This document shows, piece after piece, positions 57,080 through 64,000 of a DNA stretch of 64,000 bases. The notes below the pieces were generated by a model. That model ran no database searches, was not told the origin of the DNA, and saw only the letters and a list, made by a program, of their open reading frames with translations. How positions within the stretch are numbered: the first letter of the stretch is position 1; every line of letters starts with the position of its first letter. The position numbers and the translations under genes are program-made. Source of the DNA: Fusobacterium ulcerans ATCC 49185 (GTDB lineage: Bacteria; Fusobacteriota; Fusobacteriia; Fusobacteriales; Fusobacteriaceae); contig NZ_LR215979.1 of assembly GCF_900683735.1 (NCBI RefSeq), positions 2,790,001 to 2,854,000 on the forward strand, in the 5' to 3' direction.

Positions 57080-57664
57080 TTATACATTTACACCATAATT
57101 TTGACAAAGAGCTTTAAGTCCATTTTGATATCCTGCTCCTACTGCATTAAATTTCCAGTCATTTCCATGTCTATAAATTTCGCAAACCACTATGGCTGTT
57201 TCAATAGAAAAATCTTCCATAAGATTAAATCTCAGCACTTCTTGTCCATCAGTATCAGTTTCATTTACCATTCTGGCTACTCTCACATAAGCATTTGATA
57301 CTTGACCAAAATTTTGTCTTCTAAATACTGCATCATGAATAGTTACTGTTATAGCTATTTTATATATTTCCTGAGGAATTTTTCTGAAATCAATGATGAT
57401 TACTTCATCATCTCCATCGCCATCTCCAGTTAAATTATCTCCAGTATGAGTAACAGCACCATTATAAGCAGTAAGATTATTATAAAAAATAAAATCTTCA
57501 TCTTTTAAAACTTTTTCATTTTTACCAAGCAAAAATGCTGAAGCATCTAAATCAAAATCATAGCCACCAGAATATTTATTAGTATCCCAACCTAGTCCAA
57601 TTAATGCCATAGTTATATTTTTATCAAGATTTACACGTTGTCCTTTTGATAAATTTACACTCAT
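57080..57664 (-). CDS. terD: TerD-family stress protein, distal copy
   Basis: 194 residues of the TerD/stress-protein fold. The calcium-binding sets are [11 protein letters not shown] and [13 protein letters not shown], with [14 protein letters not shown] at the C-terminus. TerD proteins bind Ca2+ and belong to the tellurite/phage/stress Ter systems on the inner face of the membrane. This copy is separated from the three others and lies 18 bases after a calcium-type P-ATPase, last in the operon. It differs from them by an insertion around [14 protein letters not shown]. No signal peptide. Confidence 0.92.
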   Translation of the reverse strand: MSVNLSKGQRVNLDKNITMALIGLGWDTNKYSGGYDFDLDASAFLLGKNEKVLKDEDFIFYNNLTAYNGAVTHTGDNLTGDGDGDDEVIIIDFRKIPQEIYKIAITVTIHDAVFRRQNFGQVSNAYVRVARMVNETDTDGQEVLRFNLMEDFSIETAIVVCEIYRHGNDWKFNAVGAGYQNGLKALCQNYGVNV

Positions 57665-57682
57665 ACATTTTCCCCTTTTTTT

Positions 57683-60328
57683 CTATTTTTTTATTACAAT
57701 TTTTTTTCTTATTATATCAACTGGTATAATTGTAAATGCCATAATAATTACTGCTGCCCATTCTTTTAAAGTTAAACCATAACAGTTTAAGACAGCTCCT
57801 CCTAAGTATGTCATAATAACTTGTACAATTACAATAAGAATAATTATGTTAAGGAATCCTTTATTTTCAAAAATATTATCAAATAAATTAGTTTGCTCAG
57901 TTCTTGCATTGAAAGCATTAAAGACAGATATAAATATAAAGAAAGCAAAATATCCAGTCAGAAGATATTCATTATTTATTCCTGGTCTAAATAAAGCCTT
58001 TATTTGTGGTGTAAGAAGGAAGAACATACTTAGTATAAATGTCCAAATACTTCCTGTAAATATAGCACTCCACATATAGCTGCTGACAATATTTTCTTCT
58101 CTGCGTTTAGGTTTTTCCTGCATAAATCTTTTTAAAGCAGGTTCTCCTCCAAATGCCAGAGCTGCTAAAGTATCCATAACTAAATTTACCCATAAAATTT
58201 GAGTAATTGAAAGTGGATTTTCCATTCCAAGTAAAGGAGAAACAAATGATACCATTACTGCAGCTACATTGATTGTAAGCTGAAATATTATAAATTTTCT
58301 AATAGAATTGAAGATTGTTCTTCCATAGAGAATAGCTTTTTCAATAGACATAAAGTTATCATCTAGTATAACAATATCTGAAGCTTCTTTTGCTACTTCT
58401 GTGCCACCACCCATAGCAAATCCAACATCAGCTTTTTTCAAGGCAGGAGAATCATTAACTCCATCTCCTGTCATTCCTACTACAAGATTCAGCTCTTGAG
58501 CTATTTTTACAAGTCTAGATTTATCACTAGGCAGAGCTCTTGACACTACTTTAATATTTTTCATTTGAGCAGCAATCTCATTATCAGTCATTTGAGCTAG
58601 TTCATCAGAAGTATAAACTAAATCTGCCTCTTCAGTAAGAAGTCCAGCTTCTTTAGCAATAGCTACAGCAGTATCTTTTCTATCTCCAGTTATCATTACT
58701 ACTTGTATTCCTGCCCCTTGCACCTCTTTTATAGCAGAAATAGATTCAGGTCTTACTTCATCTCTAATACCTATAATACCAATTAAAGTACAATCTTCAA
58801 TTTCTTTATCATCTTCATGTATTTTTTTTTCACAGCTTGCAAATGCTAATACTCTTATAGCTCTTCTGGCAAGCTCATTTATTATATTTTCTATTTTATC
58901 ATGGTCATTAAACTCTTTTTTCTCCCCTTCTTCAGTATAATAATATTTACATTTTGAAAGGAGTTTTTCAGGAGCTCCTTTTACTAATGTTATATCACAA
59001 TCTCCAGTTACAGAACAGGCAGAATATTTATTTGTACTATTAAATGGCAATGAACAGCAGACTTCAACATCCAAATCACAGCAGTTTTTTCCAACAAAGC
59101 CAAGAATAGCTCTTTCAGTAGCATTTCCTCCAACTATTTTAATATTATCTCCATCTCCTGTAATAAGGGCATTTGTATTTTTAAATATATTAAGAGAAAA
59201 TATTTTTTTTAGTTCCTCAGAGATATGATCATATTTTTTAGTTTCCTTACCAGTTCCATCTACAAATAATATTGTTTCTAATTTTCCTTTTGTAATAGTT
59301 CCTGTTTTATCTGAAAAAAGGATATTTAAGCTTCCAGCAGTTTCAATACCTACTATTTTTCTTACTAGTACATTATCTTTCAGCATTTTAGACATATTCA
59401 ATGCTGATACAATAGCTATCATTAATGGAAGACCTTCTGGAACTGCCATAACTATAATGATAACTGCAAGCATAACAGCATGAATTAAGTCATTCACTAA
59501 AACTATCCAGTTAGAACAATAAGCAATAATTCTTGCCATTTCAAAGCCATTATGTATTACAATTCTTTGAAATAAAAGTGCTATTGCTATTGCTATACCA
59601 CCAATATACCCAAATTTACTTATATCATCTGCAAGTTTTCCAAGTTTTAATTTTAATGGAGATTCCCTATCATCATCTATTTGTAACTCACTTGCTATCT
59701 GACCATATACACTCTTGTCTCCAACTACAGTAACTTCCATCACAGCATTTCCAGAGCAGACAACTGCACCTCTGAATACTTTATATGGATTTAAAAAGTC
59801 CATTGAAGCTTCTTCATCTTTATAATTTTCTGCCAATGGTTTTTTAGTAGCTTCCTTAGTTTCCCCATTTAAAACAGATTGATCTACTTTAATAGTTCCA
59901 TCTGTAATTATTCCATCTGCTGGAATCTTATCTCCAGATTGAAGTAAGACCCAATCTCCTACTACTATATCATTAATAGATATTTCAGTTACTTCATTGT
60001 TTCTATATACTTTGCACATTATTCTTGAAGCTTCTTCTTGAAGCTTCTGGAAAGCATTTTCATTTCTATATTCGGAAAATGTAGAAACAAATGTAGCAAG
60101 TATGACAGCTACAGCTATACCAAAAGGCTCATACCATTCTGTTTGCCCCATGAATGTAAAAATAACATTGATAATTAGAGCTACACACAATATTTTTATC
60201 ATTGGGTCGCCAAAGTTATCCTTTAGTTTATCAAAAAAACTTTCTGTTTCCTGTTCTGTAATTATGTTACTACCAAATTTTTCTTTTGATGCTAGAACTT
60301 CTAAATCCGTTAATCCCATCTTTTTCAA
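57683..60328 (-). CDS. Calcium-type P-ATPase (P2B-like)
   Basis: 881 residues. Motifs are the actuator loop LNGETKEATKKPL, TM4 site AVPEGLPLMIAI, phosphorylation site SDKTGTITKGK, nucleotide-domain KGAPEKLL and hinge TGDGVNDSPALKKADVGFAMG. About ten membrane helices are present. The PEGLP site and the overall plan fit plasma-membrane-type calcium pumps, which expel Ca2+. The best start is a TTG at 60328, ten bases after AAGGAGG; an ATG three codons on would be 19 bases away. It sits inside a ter operon, right before a Ca2+-binding TerD protein. Confidence 0.92.
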   Translation of the reverse strand: MKKMGLTDLEVLASKEKFGSNIITEQETESFFDKLKDNFGDPMIKILCVALIINVIFTFMGQTEWYEPFGIAVAVILATFVSTFSEYRNENAFQKLQEEASRIMCKVYRNNEVTEISINDIVVGDWVLLQSGDKIPADGIITDGTIKVDQSVLNGETKEATKKPLAENYKDEEASMDFLNPYKVFRGAVVCSGNAVMEVTVVGDKSVYGQIASELQIDDDRESPLKLKLGKLADDISKFGYIGGIAIAIALLFQRIVIHNGFEMARIIAYCSNWIVLVNDLIHAVMLAVIIIVMAVPEGLPLMIAIVSALNMSKMLKDNVLVRKIVGIETAGSLNILFSDKTGTITKGKLETILFVDGTGKETKKYDHISEELKKIFSLNIFKNTNALITGDGDNIKIVGGNATERAILGFVGKNCCDLDVEVCCSLPFNSTNKYSACSVTGDCDITLVKGAPEKLLSKCKYYYTEEGEKKEFNDHDKIENIINELARRAIRVLAFASCEKKIHEDDKEIEDCTLIGIIGIRDEVRPESISAIKEVQGAGIQVVMITGDRKDTAVAIAKEAGLLTEEADLVYTSDELAQMTDNEIAAQMKNIKVVSRALPSDKSRLVKIAQELNLVVGMTGDGVNDSPALKKADVGFAMGGGTEVAKEASDIVILDDNFMSIEKAILYGRTIFNSIRKFIIFQLTINVAAVMVSFVSPLLGMENPLSITQILWVNLVMDTLAALAFGGEPALKRFMQEKPKRREENIVSSYMWSAIFTGSIWTFILSMFFLLTPQIKALFRPGINNEYLLTGYFAFFIFISVFNAFNARTEQTNLFDNIFENKGFLNIIILIVIVQVIMTYLGGAVLNCYGLTLKEWAAVIIMAFTIIPVDIIRKKIVIKK

Positions 60329-60359
60329 AATATTTTATCCTCCTTAGATGCTTTTTCTT

Positions 60360-61109
60360 CTATTCTTGAAAAACTTTTTTTACTATTTGCAGCATTTTAT
60401 CTGAAAAAAACTCTTTTTCAGATATAGCATATTGCTCCTTTTGTCTAGATAAAAATTTTTTTAATTGTTCTGGAAAAATAGATATATCTGCTTTTTCCAA
60501 CATTGGAATATCCATTTCACTATCTCCTGCACAGATTACTGTATCAGCTTTTAAAAATTTTTTTAATCTTTCTAAAGAAGTTCCTTTATTCAATTCCTTG
60601 GGAAATATATATAATTTTTCTCCATGATTATGTATATCTACAAGTTTTTGATTTAGATTATTTTTTAATTTTTTTATGACTATTTCTATATTAAAACTTT
60701 TAGTAAATATAAAAAGCTCATCTACTTTTCTAACTTCAAAATATATATTTTCATCTTCTGTCAGCAGTTTTATTCCTTTTTCCAGTTCTTTTATAGATTT
60801 TACTGATATTTCTAATGATTTTTGGTACCATTCCTTAACAATTTTTCCTCTATAAAGAAGAATTCCCCCGTTGGCTGTCAGAGCATACTCTGGCTGATAA
60901 TTTTCAAAAAATTTTATCCTTTGATATTGTTCAAGAGAACGTGTTGTTATAGGGATAAAATTCAGTTCTTTTAGTAATTCATGAGAAACTTTAGTCATAT
61001 AGGAAAGTTTTTTTCCATTTTTTGTTTCAACAAGTATTTTATCTTTTCCTATATCTTTTTTATATGAATATATTAAAGTATTATCTAAATCTGTTGTAAA
61101 AATTTTCAT
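60360..61109 (-). CDS. HAD-superfamily phosphatase of the ter operon
   Basis: 249 residues from an ATG with AAAGGA upstream (a TTG 15 bases earlier overlaps the previous stop). Motif I is TTDLDNTL (D7, D9), motif II PITTRS, motif III a lysine in KGTSLERLKKF, motif IV CAGDSEMDIPML, and a C2B-type cap is inserted (about 80-170), as in Cof/sucrose-phosphatase proteins. It probably removes phosphate from a sugar- or nucleotide-like product made by the ATP-grasp enzyme encoded just upstream (11-base gap). Such a pair is a known part of the biosynthetic module in Ter stress systems. Confidence 0.87.
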   Translation of the reverse strand: MKIFTTDLDNTLIYSYKKDIGKDKILVETKNGKKLSYMTKVSHELLKELNFIPITTRSLEQYQRIKFFENYQPEYALTANGGILLYRGKIVKEWYQKSLEISVKSIKELEKGIKLLTEDENIYFEVRKVDELFIFTKSFNIEIVIKKLKNNLNQKLVDIHNHGEKLYIFPKELNKGTSLERLKKFLKADTVICAGDSEMDIPMLEKADISIFPEQLKKFLSRQKEQYAISEKEFFSDKMLQIVKKVFQE

Positions 61110-61120
61110 TTTTATTCCTT

Positions 61121-62134
61121 TCAAATAAGTATAGGCGTTTCTATATAAGATACTTTTGTTTCTTTTTTATTAATTTTCCAAATTTTATCTATACCTAAAA
61201 GTTGATTTACAGATATATTAGGAATATTGATATTCGCTGCAAGACATGTATAATGTATTCCTCCAGACATTCTGGTATTTATTTCTAATAAATAAGGAAT
61301 ACCATTGTTGTATTTAAATTGAATATTGCAGGGATGTTCTACTCCATATTTCTTAAAAAAGTCTTTGCATGTATCTAAAATTTCTTTGTCGTATCTTATT
61401 ATTTCTGTTCTTGTCAGTGTTTTTACTCTTGGAATAGAAATTAAACCACTTTTTGTTTTTAAACAGTCTACACTTACTTCTTCACCTTCAAGATATGGCA
61501 TCAGCATTATTTCAACAGTATTTTCTCTTTTTTTAAAAGAATTATATACTTCTTCTGATGTAACTTTAAGCCCTTTTCTTACTAAAAAAATATCAGCATC
61601 CTTCATAGAATCATCAATTATTCTAAAACTTACAGCACCTTCATCCTCAACAAATTTAAAACAGATTTTTTTATGATTTACTTTTAGTTTTTGATAAGCC
61701 TCAATAAATTTTTCAGCTGTATTCACTATATAGTATTCAGGAATATTTCCAATTTTTAACATTTCAAATAATTCATATGTATTTTTTTTATTGTTAAGCT
61801 GCTTCATTTTTTCAAAATTTTTTTCTGCAAGAACTTTAACAGATATATTCTCAAATCTTTTTATATTTTTAACTATGGAAAGTTGTTTTTTTCTTGGGAT
61901 AAATATATTTACTGAATGTCTTTGACAAAATTCTAAACAATATTGCACGTACTCTTCATCACTTAGAAAATCAGGTTCTTTTTCCCAGTAATCACATACT
62001 GTTTTCATAACATTTTCTTCATTTCCATTAGTACCTATTATATAAAATTCGGTATTATTATCATCTTTTATCATATTAACCATATGATAAGCAGTACTAA
62101 ACCAGTGATTGAACCAAATAATGACTTTTTTCAT
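61121..62134 (-). CDS. ATP-grasp ligase of the ter operon
   Basis: 337 residues. The ATP-grasp fold is shown by ICFKFVEDEGAVSFRIID, MPYLEGEEVSVDCL and the metal-binding LLEINTRMSGGIHYTCL (Glu and Asn ligands). The N-terminal KKVIIWFNHWFSTAYHMVNM replaces the usual biotin-carboxylase-like start, similar to ATP-grasp proteins in Ter operons. These join a carboxylate to an amine or thiol with ATP; the substrate is unknown. GGAGG precedes the ATG. Confidence 0.87.
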   Translation of the reverse strand: MKKVIIWFNHWFSTAYHMVNMIKDDNNTEFYIIGTNGNEENVMKTVCDYWEKEPDFLSDEEYVQYCLEFCQRHSVNIFIPRKKQLSIVKNIKRFENISVKVLAEKNFEKMKQLNNKKNTYELFEMLKIGNIPEYYIVNTAEKFIEAYQKLKVNHKKICFKFVEDEGAVSFRIIDDSMKDADIFLVRKGLKVTSEEVYNSFKKRENTVEIMLMPYLEGEEVSVDCLKTKSGLISIPRVKTLTRTEIIRYDKEILDTCKDFFKKYGVEHPCNIQFKYNNGIPYLLEINTRMSGGIHYTCLAANINIPNISVNQLLGIDKIWKINKKETKVSYIETPILI

Positions 62135-62149
62135 TATTCCTCCAATTTA

Positions 62150-62174
62150 GAAGGGAGCATATGCTGCTCCCTTC
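62150..62174 (-). other. Intercistronic hairpin in the ter operon
   Basis: GAAGGGAGCA pairs perfectly with TGCTCCCTTC around a 5-base loop between the third TerD gene and the ATP-grasp gene. No U-tract follows; instead the next ribosome site begins. It may be an mRNA processing or stability element, or a weak attenuator. Confidence 0.6.
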
Positions 62175-62179
62175 ATTTA

Positions 62180-62776
62180 TTATTTATATCTAGCAGCAAG
62201 TTCACCAATACCATCATCAGTTGTTCCTTGACCTATTGCATTGAATTTCCATTCTTCATTATGACGATATACCTCTCCAAATATCAGAGCAGTACACCCA
62301 CTATAGTCATCTGTCAGATTATATCTGCACATTTCTTTATTTGTTTTAGTATCAATTAGTCTTATAAAAGCATTTTTTATCATTCCAAAATGTTGATTTC
62401 TGTCTTTAGCTTTAAATATATTAACAACTATTACTATTTTATCGTATTTTTGAGGGATTTTTTTTAATTCAACAATAATCTGTTCATCATCTCCCTCCCC
62501 CTCACCTGTAAGATTATCTCCTGTATGTCTTACAGAATCAGTATAGTGCTTCAGATTTCCAAAATAAACAATATCTTTTTTATCTATCATTTTACCATTT
62601 TGAAGAAGCATTGCTGTAGCATCACAATCTATATTGGCCTTTTTGCCAAACATTGAAAAAAAACCGCCATTATCTTTTGAAGCTTGATCCCATCCAAGCC
62701 CTAATATAATTTTGTCTAAAGTGCTGTTATCTTTTGTAAGGCTTATCTTTTGTCCTTTTTGTAAACTTATTGACAT
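62180..62776 (-). CDS. Divergent TerD-family protein
   Basis: 198 residues. The TerD frame is kept ([33 protein letters not shown]) but with an inserted GGFFSMFGKKAN and IDCDATAMLL in place of [10 protein letters not shown], features of the more distant TerX/TerZ-like branch. One acidic Ca2+ ligand set is retained, so binding may be altered. It lies 18 bases after the second TerD and precedes the hairpin and ATP-grasp gene. Confidence 0.9.
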   Translation of the reverse strand: MSISLQKGQKISLTKDNSTLDKIILGLGWDQASKDNGGFFSMFGKKANIDCDATAMLLQNGKMIDKKDIVYFGNLKHYTDSVRHTGDNLTGEGEGDDEQIIVELKKIPQKYDKIVIVVNIFKAKDRNQHFGMIKNAFIRLIDTKTNKEMCRYNLTDDYSGCTALIFGEVYRHNEEWKFNAIGQGTTDDGIGELAARYK

Positions 62777-62794
62777 AATATTATTCTCCTTTTT

Positions 62795-63376
62795 CTAATC
62801 AATATCTATTCCATAGTTGATGCAAAGAGCAGCCAGACCTCCTTGATATCCGCTTCCTATTGCATTAAATTTCCATTCTCCATTATTTTTATAGAGTTCT
62901 CCAAAGACTGCTGCTGTTTCAATTGAAAAATCTTCTCCTAAATCATATTTCAGTATCTCATTTTTTACATCCTCATCAACTATTCTTATATATGCATTTG
63001 ATATCTGTCCGAAATTCTGCCTTCTTTCTTCCGCTTCATATATAGTAGCTGTAAATATTATTCTTGTAATATTTTCAGGTACCTTAGAAAGATCAATGGA
63101 TATTTGCTCATCATCGCCATCACCATCACCAGTCCTATTATCACCCATATGAATAACAGAACCACTATTATGCTTCAAATTGCCATAAAAAATAAAATCA
63201 CTTTGTGAAGTTACCTTACCATTTTCTCCTAGAAGAAATGCAGCAGAATCTAAATCAAAATCTCCACCTGTGTCAAATTTATTGGTATCCCATCCAAGTC
63301 CTACTATTAATTTTTTTAACCCAGGATTATCTTTTGTAAGGCTTACTTTTTGTCCTTTTTTTAAACTAATTCCCAT
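62795..63376 (-). CDS. terD: TerD-family stress protein, second copy
   Basis: 193 residues. [39 protein letters not shown] and [18 protein letters not shown] are all present. Compared with the first copy the usual GDNLTG is GDNRTG. A Ca2+-binding fold is expected. It lies 23 bases after the first copy. Confidence 0.93.
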   Translation of the reverse strand: MGISLKKGQKVSLTKDNPGLKKLIVGLGWDTNKFDTGGDFDLDSAAFLLGENGKVTSQSDFIFYGNLKHNSGSVIHMGDNRTGDGDGDDEQISIDLSKVPENITRIIFTATIYEAEERRQNFGQISNAYIRIVDEDVKNEILKYDLGEDFSIETAAVFGELYKNNGEWKFNAIGSGYQGGLAALCINYGIDID

Positions 63377-63399
63377 TTGTTTACCTCCAAAATTGAAAA

Positions 63400-63981
63400 T
63401 TATGCTACTTCTATTCCAAAGTTAGCACAAAGAGCTGCCAACCCTCCTTGGAATCCGCTTCCTACTGCATTAAATTTCCATTCTCCAGCATGTCTATAAA
63501 TTTCTCCAACTACAACTGCTGTTTCAATTGAGAAGTCTTCTCCAAGATCGTATCTGATAAGTTCTTGATTATTGCTTTCATTTACTACTCTTATATATGC
63601 GTTTGATATTTGTCCAAAATTTTGTCTTCTTGTTTCTGAATCATAAATAGTAACAGTAAATACAACTTTTTCTACATTAGCAGGGATTTTAGATAAATCT
63701 ACCTTTATTTGTTCATCATCGCCATCTCCTTCACCTGTTAAGTTATCCCCCATATGTTCTACTGAACTGCTTTTATGAATAAGATTACCATAAAAAACAA
63801 ATTCTTCTTGTGAAGGTACTTTTCCATTTGCACCTACTAAAAATGCTGCTGCATCTAAATCAAAATCAGCTCCACCATCATATTTGTTAGTATCCCACCC
63901 AAGACCAATTACAAGATTTTTTAAACCAGCATTTCCTTTTGTTAAGTCTACTTTTTGCCCTTTTGTTAAGTTTATTGGCAT
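63400..63981 (-). CDS. terD: TerD-family stress protein, first copy in window
   Basis: 193 residues from the ATG at 63981; AAGGAG lies nine bases upstream, while an ATG nine bases earlier abuts the ribosome site. Classical TerD with [27 protein letters not shown] and [18 protein letters not shown]. The protein binds Ca2+ and acts in tellurite and stress tolerance. The gene is 20 bases from the right edge; further ter genes are expected beyond it. Confidence 0.93.
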   Translation of the reverse strand: MPINLTKGQKVDLTKGNAGLKNLVIGLGWDTNKYDGGADFDLDAAAFLVGANGKVPSQEEFVFYGNLIHKSSSVEHMGDNLTGEGDGDDEQIKVDLSKIPANVEKVVFTVTIYDSETRRQNFGQISNAYIRVVNESNNQELIRYDLGEDFSIETAVVVGEIYRHAGEWKFNAVGSGFQGGLAALCANFGIEVA

Positions 63982-64000
63982 ATTAATCATCTCCTTGATT

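Overview
The window looks like chromosomal DNA of a Fusobacterium, probably from the mortiferum/varium/ulcerans group. This rests on a 16S gene with fusobacterial character, very A+T-rich coding DNA, strong AGGAGG ribosome sites, an outer-membrane two-partner secretion pair and anaerobic metabolism ([FeFe] hydrogenase, CstA, amino-acid and amino-sugar catabolism). The species is inferred; no search was run.

Layout. 1-2106: end of a DUF218 protein, a WYL regulator, a zinc-ribbon protein and an isochorismatase-type hydrolase. 2189-5908: a maltose-type operon on the minus strand (malH 6-phospho-alpha-glucosidase, PTS EIICB, RpiR regulator). 6112-9595: a methionine ABC transporter (metN, metI and two tandem metQ genes) behind a SAM-I riboswitch. 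9677-10966: a fused YqeC-MocA protein. 11163-14622: MATE exporter plus FrhB-like iron-sulfur protein, facing an RpiR regulator across a symmetric divergent promoter. 14707-18807: hydCBA, a trimeric NADH-linked [FeFe] hydrogenase. 19130-24224: a complete rRNA operon (16S, 23S and two tandem 5S genes) with its promoter and RNase III-type processing stems.

24280-36182: mixed housekeeping and accessory genes. These are a Crp/Fnr regulator, a zinc-ribbon protein, a frameshifted choline-kinase-like gene, a second MATE exporter, dCMP deaminase, an ilvE-unknown-cstA operon, a 49-codon membrane peptide gene, a YfcC transporter and an 18-repeat MORN-type protein. 36475-42430: an exported flavoprotein reductase, then a C-S lyase / M20 amidohydrolase / AbgT transporter operon. 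42483-46030: a fructoselysine (frl) locus with kinase, deglycase, GntR regulator and an orphan amino-acid-type binding protein. 46061-48234: a gene-poor patch with unknown small genes. 48265-54512: a tpsB-tpsA two-partner secretion operon whose TpsA ends early. 55112-57070: a cyclase-family hydrolase, a flavodoxin-like reductase and a decayed IS256-type transposase. 57080-64000: a ter stress operon (four TerD paralogues, ATP-grasp enzyme, HAD phosphatase, calcium-type P-ATPase) that runs off the right edge.

How the parts fit. Sugar and Amadori-product uptake and phosphorolysis feed glycolysis, and the hydrogenase can dispose of reductant as H2. Several transport/enzyme sets look tuned to gut nutrients: fructoselysine, alpha-glucosides, and N-acyl or S-conjugated amino acids. 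The least explained items are the ter/calcium-pump operon, the small membrane peptide with its own promoter and operator, and the hairpin-guarded pair of tiny overlapping ORFs near 48000.
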